Origin: Thermodesulfomicrobium sp. WS
GTDB lineage: Bacteria > Desulfobacterota > Desulfovibrionia > Desulfovibrionales > Desulfomicrobiaceae
DNA: 64,000 nucleotides
Reading direction: 5' to 3'
Assembly (NCBI RefSeq): GCF_027925145.1
Contig: NZ_AP027130.1
Coordinates: forward strand, 1,116,001 to 1,180,000
Both the position numbers and the translations under genes were made by a program. The notes below the pieces were generated by a model. The model had not been told where the DNA came from. It saw only the letters and a list, made by a program, of their open reading frames with translations, and did no database searches. The first letter of the stretch is position 1. Each line of letters begins with the position of its first letter. This document shows, one piece after another, positions 8,634 to 16,557 of the stretch.

Positions 8634-9403
8634 ACCTCAAGTTTTATTCCTGGAACGTCAATGGCTTTCGCTCCGTCATCACCAAGGGATTTTGGGACTG
8701 GTTCGCCCAAGCGGACGCGGACGTGGTCTTTTTGCAAGAGGTCAAGGCCGATCCAACGCAGGTGCTCGATGCTGAACGACAGGTTTCCGGCTACCAATGC
8801 ATTTGGAATGCCGCAGCCCGGAAGGGGTATTCGGGGACTGCGTGCTATACCCGCATGGAACCGCAAGCGGTGCGTTTGGACCTGCCTGACCCCAGGTTTC
8901 GCGACGAAGGGCGTCTCATCGAGTTGGAGTTTCCCTGGTTCACGCTTTTCGGGGTGTACTTTCCCAACGGCCAGATGAGTCCGGAACGCCTGCAGTACAA
9001 ACTCGACTACTACGATGCCTTCTTGGCGTACGTCGAGGAGGTGCGGGCGAAAAAGCCGGTCATCGTCTGCGGGGACTTCAATACCGCGCACCAGGAGATC
9101 GATCTCAAGAACCCCAAACAAAACGAGAACCGTTCCGGGTTTTTGCCCGTGGAGCGCGCCTGGATCGATCGCTTCATCGCCCACGGTTACGTGGACACCT
9201 TCCGCGCCCTGCATCCTGATGCCCGCGACGCCTATTCCTGGTGGAGCTTCCGTTTCGGTGCCCGTCGTCGCAACGCAGGGTGGCGTATCGACTATTTCTT
9301 CGTGTCCGAAGAACTGATGCCCATGGTGCGCCGTGCCTGGATCGAGCCGGAGGTCATGGGTTCGGACCATTGTCCGGTGGGCCTGGAGGTCGAGGTGTCA
9401 TGA
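8630..9403 (+). CDS. xth: Exodeoxyribonuclease III
   Basis: AP endonuclease and 3'-5' exonuclease of base excision repair. The 257-residue endonuclease/exonuclease/phosphatase fold shows the metal Glu in FLQEVKA (about 34), the GDFNTAHQEIDL active-site block and the terminal GSDHCPV with catalytic Asp-His. ATG overlaps the TGA of the phosphoesterase gene (ATGA) and has GGGAGG just upstream. The stop overlaps the TetR gene start in the same way. Confidence 0.95.
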   Translation: MNLKFYSWNVNGFRSVITKGFWDWFAQADADVVFLQEVKADPTQVLDAERQVSGYQCIWNAAARKGYSGTACYTRMEPQAVRLDLPDPRFRDEGRLIELEFPWFTLFGVYFPNGQMSPERLQYKLDYYDAFLAYVEEVRAKKPVIVCGDFNTAHQEIDLKNPKQNENRSGFLPVERAWIDRFIAHGYVDTFRALHPDARDAYSWWSFRFGARRRNAGWRIDYFFVSEELMPMVRRAWIEPEVMGSDHCPVGLEVEVS

Positions 9404-10023
9404 GCGCGTCGCGGATGCCGGATTCCCCCATGGAGGGCACGGCGCGCAAACGGGCCATCATCCGCGCTGCCCAGCGTCTCTTTGCGCGGCATGGCTACGC
9501 GAGGACCACCATCCGCATGATCTCCCGCGAGGCGCAGGTGGCCTTTGGCCTGGTGGCCCATCATTTCGGCAATAAGGAAAACGTCTTTCTTGCCGCCGGG
9601 GCCGCGCTCATCGACGAGGTGCTTGCCTTCATCCGCGCGCGCTCGCCTGAAGTTGCCACCGGCGCCAAGGCGCTGGAGTGCTTTGTGGGACTGTACTTCA
9701 CGTTTACCCAAGAGCACCGCGACATCTTCCCCACGCTCATCCGCTGCTCTCCCTTTAGTGACGACAACCCAGGGCTTGATCGCCAGCGCATTGGCCGCAA
9801 GTTTCAGGAGCTCATCGCCGAGATCGAGTCCTTGGTGCGCCGGGGGCAGGCCGATGGGAGCCTGATGGTGGATGCCGATCCCCACGCCATGGCGCTTTTC
9901 GTGTACGCGGCCATGGTGGGGGCGGTGCGTACCGTGTTCTTGGCCGGGTTTGCCGACGCCACCTTTTTTGACGCGGCCCGAAGTTTCATCCTGCGCGCCG
10001 CCGGTGCTCGTGAGGACATCTGA
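9400..10023 (+). CDS. TetR/AcrR-family transcriptional regulator
   Basis: A 207-residue regulator with an N-terminal TetR helix-turn-helix (about residues 13-60: AAQRLFARHGYARTTIRMI, then HHFGNKENVF). The C-terminal half is an all-helical ligand/dimerisation domain without recognisable ligand residues. It overlaps xth by ATGA and ends one base before the rtcB ATG, so it is translated with them. This may make it an autoregulator or regulator of an RNA/DNA repair run. The target is unknown. Confidence 0.88.
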   Translation: MSASRMPDSPMEGTARKRAIIRAAQRLFARHGYARTTIRMISREAQVAFGLVAHHFGNKENVFLAAGAALIDEVLAFIRARSPEVATGAKALECFVGLYFTFTQEHRDIFPTLIRCSPFSDDNPGLDRQRIGRKFQELIAEIESLVRRGQADGSLMVDADPHAMALFVYAAMVGAVRTVFLAGFADATFFDAARSFILRAAGAREDI

Positions 10024-10024
10024 T

Positions 10025-11242
10025 ATGGGCCGGCGCCGTCGTACGTCGCAAAAGGCTGGCAAACCTCGCCCCAGCAAAGCGCCCTCCCAGCCGTGGGTCC
10101 CGCATGCGGCCCCGTGGAGCGCTGTGGGCCGTGACCTCGACCCCGAGGCCGTGGCCCAGATGGAGGCGGCCTGCACGCTGCCCGTGGCGGTGCGGGGCGC
10201 GCTTCTGCCCGATGCCCACGTGGGGTACGGGCTTCCCATCGGCGGGGTGCTGGCGGTGCGCGGGGCGGTGATCCCCTATGGCGTGGGGATGGATATCGCC
10301 TGCCGCATGCGTCTCTCGGTGCTGGACTATCCGGTGGCGGCTGTGGAGCAGGAGCAGGAACGGTTGGCGGGTATTCTGCTCCAGTACACCCGCTTTGGCG
10401 TAGGTGCGCACATGGATCCGCCGCTGGTGCATCCGGTGATGGACCGGGACTGGAACGTGTCTGCAGTCACGCGACAGCACAAGGACCTGGCCTGGCGGCA
10501 GCTCGGCACCAGCGGTGCGGGCAACCATTTTGTGGAATGGGGGGTGGTGGAGCTCGCCGAGCCTCTGGGTCCGTTGGCGCCAGGTCGGTATCTGGGGCTC
10601 TTGTCCCATAGCGGCAGCCGCGGCGTGGGCGGCGAGGTGGCGCGGTTCTATTCGGCCCTTGCCCGCAGCCTGCACCCGGAACTCCCGGGGCATGTGGCCC
10701 AGCTCGCCTGGCTGGATCTCATGCGCGAGGAGGGGCAGGAATATTGGGCGGCCATGGAACTCATGGGCCATTACAGCGCCGCCAACCACGAACTCATCCA
10801 CCAGCGGGTGGCCGCGGCTTTGGGGGCGCAGGCCGTTTTTGTGGTGGAAAATCACCACAACTTCGCTTGGAGGGAAGACGTGGACGCAGAACGCCTGGTG
10901 GTGCACCGCAAAGGGGCGACCCCGGCGCGGCCAGGAATGCTCGGCGTCATCCCCGGGACCATGATCCATCCGGCATACGTGGTGGAGGGCTTGGGTGCAC
11001 GGCAGACGCTGTACTCCGCGTCCCATGGCGCAGGACGCTCTTTGGGCCGCAAGGAGGCCCTGCGTCGGTTTTCGCGCCGACAGCTGGACGACGTGGTCCG
11101 CCGGGCCGGGGTGCTGCTCCTTGGTGGGGGCGTGGACGAGATCCCGCTGGCCTATAAGGATATCCAGGAGGTTATGGCCGTGCAGCAGGATGTGGTCCGC
11201 GTCCGGGCAGTGTTTTTTCCGCGCATTGTGCGCATGGCATGA
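10025..11242 (+). CDS. rtcB: RtcB-family RNA-splicing ligase
   Basis: Joins 2',3'-cyclic phosphate (or 3'-phosphate) RNA ends to 5'-OH ends using GTP and Mn. The 405-residue protein keeps all family active-site blocks: MDIAC (metal Asp/Cys), AGNHF (Asn-His), SHSGSRG, VHRKGAT and the guanylylated His in SASHGAGR. A basic N-terminal tail of about 25 residues may contact RNA. It follows tetR at 1 base with GAGGA before the ATG. No archease gene or RtcR regulator is nearby. It lies just upstream of the tRNA-Asp gene. Confidence 0.92.
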   Translation: MGRRRRTSQKAGKPRPSKAPSQPWVPHAAPWSAVGRDLDPEAVAQMEAACTLPVAVRGALLPDAHVGYGLPIGGVLAVRGAVIPYGVGMDIACRMRLSVLDYPVAAVEQEQERLAGILLQYTRFGVGAHMDPPLVHPVMDRDWNVSAVTRQHKDLAWRQLGTSGAGNHFVEWGVVELAEPLGPLAPGRYLGLLSHSGSRGVGGEVARFYSALARSLHPELPGHVAQLAWLDLMREEGQEYWAAMELMGHYSAANHELIHQRVAAALGAQAVFVVENHHNFAWREDVDAERLVVHRKGATPARPGMLGVIPGTMIHPAYVVEGLGARQTLYSASHGAGRSLGRKEALRRFSRRQLDDVVRRAGVLLLGGGVDEIPLAYKDIQEVMAVQQDVVRVRAVFFPRIVRMA

Positions 11243-11279
11243 CACCGGTATTTCCGGCAAACGCGGGCGAAAAAAGTTG

Positions 11280-11308
11280 TTGACAGCTGGAGGGCATATC
11301 CCTAAAGA
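11280..11308 (+). promoter_or_regulatory. Putative sigma-70 promoter of tRNA-Asp
   Basis: A perfect -35 TTGACA (11280-11285) is followed after 17 bases by TAAAGA (11303-11308), a weak -10. Transcription would start about 30 bases before the mature tRNA. Visual call only. Confidence 0.5.
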
Positions 11309-11347
11309 CCGACTTCGCGCTGCGGGGCACTGCTCCAAAGCCACAGC

Positions 11348-11424
<77 letters not shown>

Positions 11425-11433
11425 CTGGAAGAT

Positions 11434-11465
11434 AACGGTTCAGAGGTTCTCTGGACCGTTTTTTT
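11434..11465 (+). terminator. Rho-independent terminator of tRNA-Asp
   Basis: AACGGTTCAGAGG pairs imperfectly with TCTCTGGACCGTT (an AACGGT/ACCGTT outer stem and a CAGA/TCTG inner stem) and is followed by an unbroken T run. Confidence 0.85.
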
Positions 11466-11533
11466 ATGGCGTTTCCGTGCTGCCGGGTGGTTCGGGGCTG
11501 CAGCAATGGCCAGGGCGGCGCAACCGGTGGTCG

Positions 11534-12526
11534 TTACGTGGGGGAAGTTGTGGCCGCATGTGTTTCCGGCGGCTCATGGTGGCAGTCCTCGCGCACCAGT
11601 TCCACGCGGTCCCGCCCCAACGCCTTGGCCCGGTAGAGGGCTTCGTCGGCCCGGCGCAGCAGACGGTCCTGGGTATCGTCAGGGCGCAGACGGGCAATGC
11701 CCATACTCACGGTGATGACCGTGTGGGGATCCAGGATACGCGCCGTACGCATGGCCTCACCCAAGCGCTCGGCCACATGCAGGGCCTCGTTTTCTGTGGT
11801 GTGCGGCAGCAGCACGAGGAATTCTTCTCCTCCCATACGCACCGCCAAGTCTTCCTTACGGCAGGAATTTTTGAGGAGAGTGGCGAAATGCTGGAGTACG
11901 CGGTCGCCAGCCTCGTGCCCAAAGGAGTCGTTGATCTTTTTGAAGTGGTCCAAATCCGCCATGAGCACACACAGCGGGGAATTGTGGCGGCGGGCCAAAG
12001 AGATTGCTTCGTCGAAACGCTCGAGAAAATACCGGCGGTTGGCCAAACCGGTGAGGGGATCGGTGCGGCTCAAGACTTCGATGTGCGCTTTGGCCTCTTC
12101 CAGTTCGCGGTTTTTCTTGGCGAGATCGCGGCCAATGTTCACCAACTCGTTGGTGAGGGAAGTCATGGTCTGAAGAATGGCCTCGTTGGCCGTGCCGATG
12201 CGTTCGGCCAGGAGCACCGTGCCGTCGGTATAGTGCCAGCACATCATTTTGAAGAGATACATGGAGCCTCGAAGTTTGACCACCTGGGGCAGCGGTGCGC
12301 CGTTTACCATTTCAGCCAAGGACTCGAACTGCTCGCCCAGGGGGGTGATGAAGATCTCCGTCACCAGGGTGCCAATGGGACGTTCGTCCTTGTGGAGCAG
12401 GCGCATGAGGGCGAGGTTGCATGCCTTGACTGTGCCTTCGCGGTCGGCGTGGATGAGCACCACGGCGTCCGAATGTTCGAGGAATTGCTGCAACATCGGC
12501 AGCCACGGCGGTGTGGGTTCGTTCAT
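11534..12526 (-). CDS. PAS-like / GGDEF diguanylate cyclase
   Basis: Predicted cytoplasmic enzyme making c-di-GMP from two GTP. The 330-residue protein has an N-terminal PAS-like sensor (about 1-110), a coiled-coil linker (about 115-155, AKKNRELEEAKAHIEVL) and a complete GGDEF domain (about 160-315) starting at SRTDPLTGLANRRYF. The active site is GGEEF, and RKED lies five residues before it, so the allosteric product-inhibition site is intact. The ATG overlaps the TGA of the B12-binding gene, which ties the two together. It is the last gene of the cluster with the histidine kinase and response regulator. Confidence 0.92.
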   Translation of the reverse strand: MNEPTPPWLPMLQQFLEHSDAVVLIHADREGTVKACNLALMRLLHKDERPIGTLVTEIFITPLGEQFESLAEMVNGAPLPQVVKLRGSMYLFKMMCWHYTDGTVLLAERIGTANEAILQTMTSLTNELVNIGRDLAKKNRELEEAKAHIEVLSRTDPLTGLANRRYFLERFDEAISLARRHNSPLCVLMADLDHFKKINDSFGHEAGDRVLQHFATLLKNSCRKEDLAVRMGGEEFLVLLPHTTENEALHVAERLGEAMRTARILDPHTVITVSMGIARLRPDDTQDRLLRRADEALYRAKALGRDRVELVREDCHHEPPETHAATTSPT

Positions 12527-13629
12527 GGCTCCCTCTTGGAACGCAAGAGTTCTAGGGCCACGTCTCGGGCCGCACTGCAGGAGGGGGCAAAGGCATCGGC
12601 ACCGAGCGTGTGGGCGATTTCCGGGTCATGGAGCAAGGCCTGTCCGCCGACGAGGATGCGGATGCACGCGGTTTCCGGGTCCCGGCGCAGGTCAGCGATG
12701 GTGCGATGGGCTGCCTCCAGGTTGAAGGGCATGGCCACGGAAAGGCACAGCAAATCGGGTTGGGTGCGGCGCACGAATTCTTCCAAGTCCTGGCGAGGCG
12801 TGTTCGCCCCGAGGTAGTGGACGTTCCAGCCATCGCTCTCCAGCGCCATGGCCACCATCCAGGCGCCGATTTCGTGAAATTCGTTGGCGGCGGCGCTGAC
12901 CACTGCTGTGCCCCGGCGAAGCTCTGGAGGAGCGAAACTTGCGGCCGGGATGCTTGCCAGGATGCGGGCGACGATGGCTGAGGCCAGGTGTTCCTGGGCC
13001 ACGGTGATGGTGCCGTTTTCCCAGTGCGCGCCCACGGTGTAGAGGGCAGGCTGGAGCACTTGGATAAAGAACTCCAGCATGGAGTCGGCATCGTGCACCC
13101 ATTGGCGGACGTAGCTCAGACAGGCCACCACATCCCCGGCCATGATGGCCCGGGTAAAATCGGCGCAGGTGGGCTTCCATTTCGGGTCTTCGGGTTCCGG
13201 TGTGGGGCTGGGCCGTTGGGACTCCGCGATGGTTGTCTCGTGCCGGTCGAGCATCCATTGGTACACGGCGAGAATGCCGTCCACCGGAGGCGGCAGGATA
13301 CGGCTGATGGCGTTTATCCAGGTTTCCAACTCCACCCGGAAATACGCGTAGGCGACGCCCTGGTTGTGGTAGGCGCGATACACCCACGGGAGGGTTTTGC
13401 GCAGGAGCACGAAATTGCCCAAACGCAAGACCGTGGCCATGAAGGCGGCATGGTTGCGATGATTGGCGGCGATGGTTTCTCTGGGGCAATCATGCAGGAG
13501 ATCCATCAGGTCGGTTCGTGCAAAGAGAGCGGTATTGACGGCTTCCACCAAGGCGCTCGTATGCTGGGCATAATTTTCGGCCTGTTCTTGAGGCACCGGC
13601 GCGGGCAATGGATCTTGGGGCGCACACAT
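12523..13629 (-). CDS. B12-binding sensor protein (CarH-like cobalamin module)
   Basis: A 368-residue protein with no catalytic domain. Residues about 1-135 form a helical region I do not recognise. Residues about 150-225 are a B12-binding-2 four-helix cap and about 240-365 a Rossmann cobalamin domain. The cap has W203, then nine residues, then E213-H214: the Wx9EH signature of CarH photoreceptors that hold adenosylcobalamin. The lower axial ligand site is E250-x-H252-x-x-G. The residue after the Trp is Glu rather than the His used by Thermus CarH for its light adduct, so light sensing is unproven. No DNA-binding domain is present; output is probably by protein contact, plausibly with the overlapping diguanylate cyclase. 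Confidence 0.75.
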   Translation of the reverse strand: MCAPQDPLPAPVPQEQAENYAQHTSALVEAVNTALFARTDLMDLLHDCPRETIAANHRNHAAFMATVLRLGNFVLLRKTLPWVYRAYHNQGVAYAYFRVELETWINAISRILPPPVDGILAVYQWMLDRHETTIAESQRPSPTPEPEDPKWKPTCADFTRAIMAGDVVACLSYVRQWVHDADSMLEFFIQVLQPALYTVGAHWENGTITVAQEHLASAIVARILASIPAASFAPPELRRGTAVVSAAANEFHEIGAWMVAMALESDGWNVHYLGANTPRQDLEEFVRRTQPDLLCLSVAMPFNLEAAHRTIADLRRDPETACIRILVGGQALLHDPEIAHTLGADAFAPSCSAARDVALELLRSKREP

Positions 13630-13658
13630 AGTAGAGACCTCCGTAAGGGAACTCTACT
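13630..13658 (-). promoter_or_regulatory. Hairpin enclosing the Shine-Dalgarno of the B12-sensor gene
   Basis: A perfect 7-bp inverted repeat (AGTAGAG at 13658-13652, CTCTACT at 13636-13630 on the minus strand) encloses a 15-base loop that contains GGAGGT, and the stem ends directly at the ATG. It could modulate ribosome access. It could also be a DNA operator. Confidence 0.5.
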
Positions 13659-13761
13659 CCAATGCATGGAGAGAGCAAGAGGAAACCGACACATTGCCAG
13701 CCCTGGCCATCTCTTCCGAACGCCTGCGTTGGGGTGCATTGGCCGTGAGAGGAACATGGCC

Positions 13762-14889
13762 TTAAGGCATGGGGCAGCGTGGCGAGGCATCTTCCTTGGG
13801 CCGTAAAACCGCGATGGGCTCGCGGATGCCCAAGACCTGGGCAAATTGGAAACGTTCGATGGCTGCTTGCGAGATGGTTTGACCTTTGCGCATGAGGGTT
13901 TGCCCTTGAGCGGTGACCACCGGCTCGGCGAGCACCATGCCTGCGCGAAGCTCGGCGATGGGAAGCCGCTCTACCTGCTGGCCTGCTTGAGCCACGAGAT
14001 ACCATTGGAGCGCACCAACGATGCGGGGATCATATATTTCAGGATGCTGGCGCATGTGCTCCACTATGTGTTCTTCGTGGCCGCGGTTGGCGGCATCGGT
14101 GTAGTCCAAGGCCACTTTGAGGATGCGCGCTCCCAAACAGGGATTTTTTTCCAGCGGCGCTTCTTGGTCCGCCACCATCTCGGAGATCTCTTCCAGGCGG
14201 GGGAGGTTGCGGAGCACATTGGCGGCAATGGCCGGGTGCATGAGGAAGATTTGCTCTTCCTCCGGGGACAAGGTTTCTCCGGCCAAGCGGCGCTCCAAGA
14301 TGTCCTGAGGCAGGGACAGACAGCCGATTTGGCTGAGCATGGCCGCAAGTTCGTACTTCCAGAGCGCTTCTGCGCCGAGGAATTTGGCCATGGCCACGAT
14401 CAGCGCCTTGGCGCGTTCCCCCCGTCCATAAGCCGTAGGATTGGCCAACTCCAAGAGCTCGGACATGATCTGCACGCAGCCGCGCAGCGTGCCGTGGAGG
14501 AGCTGCTTTTCTGCCACCAGGAGCCGGTGCTGTTCCAGGGCGTCGGTGAGGGCGCGCGTGAGGGCGTCCGGGGGGCAGGGCTTGAGGAGAAAGCGGAATA
14601 CGGCCCCACGGTTCACGGCTTTCATGGCGTTGTCGATGTCCGCGTAGCCGGTGAGCATGATGCGTACCGTCTGTGGCCAGCGGTTTTTGACCACCTCCAG
14701 GAGTTCGGCGCCGCTCATGTTGGGCATGCGCATGTCCGCCACGACGACGGCAAATTCTGCGGCTTCGAGTTTTTTGAGGGCGGACTTTGGCCCTTCGGCG
14801 GTGTCTATGTCGAATTTGCCGCGCAGGTTGCGCTGGAAGGTGTCGAGAACGAACTTTTCGTCGTCCACAAATAAAATCCGTTCGGGCAT
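13762..14889 (-). CDS. Response regulator with degenerate HD-GYP/HDOD-like output domain
   Basis: A 375-residue two-component protein. Residues 1-125 form a receiver with acidic pocket D9/D10, phospho-acceptor D52 (VADMRMPNMSG), T80 and K103. Residues about 130-305 resemble an HD-GYP c-di-GMP phosphodiesterase (RpfG type), but the HD pair is replaced (AAMLSQIGCLSLPQDIL) and the HHE/GYP segment is not recognisable, so it is probably catalytically dead and acts by binding. A C-terminal domain (about 315-360, LRAGMVLAEPVV) is common in such proteins. It lies between the kinase and the B12-sensor genes and is likely phosphorylated by that kinase. Confidence 0.8.
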   Translation of the reverse strand: MPERILFVDDEKFVLDTFQRNLRGKFDIDTAEGPKSALKKLEAAEFAVVVADMRMPNMSGAELLEVVKNRWPQTVRIMLTGYADIDNAMKAVNRGAVFRFLLKPCPPDALTRALTDALEQHRLLVAEKQLLHGTLRGCVQIMSELLELANPTAYGRGERAKALIVAMAKFLGAEALWKYELAAMLSQIGCLSLPQDILERRLAGETLSPEEEQIFLMHPAIAANVLRNLPRLEEISEMVADQEAPLEKNPCLGARILKVALDYTDAANRGHEEHIVEHMRQHPEIYDPRIVGALQWYLVAQAGQQVERLPIAELRAGMVLAEPVVTAQGQTLMRKGQTISQAAIERFQFAQVLGIREPIAVLRPKEDASPRCPMP

Positions 14890-14976
14890 GGGGATACTCC
14901 GTTCGCTTGAAAGAGGTCCTGCGTGAGGCCGGCGGACAGTCCCTCGAGGGGCCGCCGATTATGGCGTGCGGGCCCT

Positions 14977-16515
14977 TCAAGGGGCGGCATCTTCTTCCGG
15001 CTCTGGGGGCCGCGGCAGGAAGATGGTAAATCGGGCCCCTTTGCCTGGGGAGCTGGTGCAGCGGAGCTCGCCGTTGTGGCCTTGGGCGATGATGCGCTGG
15101 GCGATGAAGAGTCCCTGGCCGGTACCTTCCCCCACAGGCTTGGTGGTGAAAAAGGGTTCGAAGATGCGCTGCCGCACGGCTTCGTCCATGCCAGGGCCGT
15201 TGTCTTCGATATGGATCTCCACGCCGCCGGGCACGGTTTGGGTTGCCACGCGGATGCGACCTGGAGTTTCTTGGTTGGGTGAGGCCGCGATGGCCTGCGC
15301 GGCGTTGACGATAATGTTGACAAGGACTTGCGTGATTTCTTGCGGGGCACAGGACACGGGGGGAAGCGATGGATCGAGGTCGGTGGTGAGCTCGGCCACG
15401 TATTTCCAGCTATTGCGCGTGAGCACCGTGGCGTGCTCGATCAGTGCATTGAGATCGGTGCGTTGATGCTCTCTGCCCGGGTGCGAGAAGCGGCGCATGG
15501 AATCCACGATATGGGTGATACGCTTGAGTCCTTCGTCCATCTGCGCCAGGACCGTGGGCATTTCTTTAAGAAAGGCAAGAACATCTTCCGGCGGTTGCGG
15601 GACGGTGCGGACCCATTCGTCAATGGCGGTGCAGGCATCCCGGAGATACCACAGGTTGCCTTGAATATACTGGATGGGCGAGCTGATTTCGTGGGCGATG
15701 CCTGCGGCCAGCTGTCCAATGGCCTCCAGTTTCTGGTTTTGGAGCATCTGGGTCTCGAGGATCTTGCGTTCGCTGATATCGACGATGATCCCTTCGAGGC
15801 GGCTTTTTTCTCCTTCCGGATCATGGAGTATCTGGGCGCTCACCAGACCATGAAAATGACTCCCATCGCGGCGTCGGAAAAGGATTTCCTTGTGCTGGAC
15901 CGATCCGTTGGTGCGTAACGCTTCGAGGAGGGCTGCGCGGTCTTCAGGGCGGGCATAGAGTTGGGTCGCGATGTCCTGCACTTCGGCGAGCATGGCTTGC
16001 GCGCTTGGGTAGCCGAAGATCCGGGCCATGCTGGGGTTGACCGTGAGCAGTCGGCCGTCCGGGGTAGACTGGAAGATGGCCTCGAAGGCATTGTTCACTA
16101 TCGCCGCGTACTTGTGTTCGACCATCTCCATGGTGGCTTTGAACCGTTCCAGTTGGGTGACGTCCCGGAGCACGCAGAGGTGCCCGCGTCGCTCTCCTGG
16201 TGCACCGGTGATCGCCGTGCGGGTGACGATGAAGCATCCAGGGATAGCCGGAAAAGAGGTGGGAGCGGTTTGGGGATGGCTAGGCAGAGGCAGCAAGCAC
16301 CAAGAGCACCCCAAGAGTTCGGCGCATGGTCTGCCGAGAATATCCTGCAATGGCAGGCGCAAAAGGCGACTCATGGCCACATTGGCCCAGCGCACCCGGC
16401 CTTCGGCGTCGGTCTCGAAGATCACATCCGGGATGGCATCGAAGATGCGTTCGAGGTCCGTCTTGGTGGCGGCAAGCCCTTTTTCCGGGGCATGGGCTTT
16501 GGGGGACGTGTTCAT
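14977..16515 (-). CDS. Cytoplasmic PAS-PAS sensor histidine kinase
   Basis: A 512-residue kinase without membrane segments. PAS1 is at about 17-125 (FDAIPDVIFETDAEGRVRWAN) and contains several Cys (C64, C70, C73), PAS2 at about 130-255 (PDGRLLTVNPSMARIFGY) with PAC, HisKA with the phospho-His H275 in GIAHEISSP, and HATPase_c with N box (NIIVNAAQAI), G1 (DNGPGMD) and G2 (GTGQGLFIA). It probably phosphorylates the response regulator 87 bases downstream. An intrinsic terminator ends only 6 bases before its ATG, so it either has no leader or relies on readthrough from apbE. Confidence 0.9.
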   Translation of the reverse strand: MNTSPKAHAPEKGLAATKTDLERIFDAIPDVIFETDAEGRVRWANVAMSRLLRLPLQDILGRPCAELLGCSWCLLPLPSHPQTAPTSFPAIPGCFIVTRTAITGAPGERRGHLCVLRDVTQLERFKATMEMVEHKYAAIVNNAFEAIFQSTPDGRLLTVNPSMARIFGYPSAQAMLAEVQDIATQLYARPEDRAALLEALRTNGSVQHKEILFRRRDGSHFHGLVSAQILHDPEGEKSRLEGIIVDISERKILETQMLQNQKLEAIGQLAAGIAHEISSPIQYIQGNLWYLRDACTAIDEWVRTVPQPPEDVLAFLKEMPTVLAQMDEGLKRITHIVDSMRRFSHPGREHQRTDLNALIEHATVLTRNSWKYVAELTTDLDPSLPPVSCAPQEITQVLVNIIVNAAQAIAASPNQETPGRIRVATQTVPGGVEIHIEDNGPGMDEAVRQRIFEPFFTTKPVGEGTGQGLFIAQRIIAQGHNGELRCTSSPGKGARFTIFLPRPPEPEEDAAP

Positions 16516-16521
16516 GGCATG

Positions 16522-16543
16522 AAAAAGCCGCCCGGGGGGCGGC
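16522..16543 (-). terminator. Rho-independent terminator of the rnf-apbE operon
   Basis: On the minus strand GCCGCCC, a 3-base loop and GGGCGGC are followed by TTTTT. It lies after the apbE stop and directly before the histidine kinase start. Confidence 0.85.
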
Positions 16544-16557
16544 GTGGAAAGAGTTTT

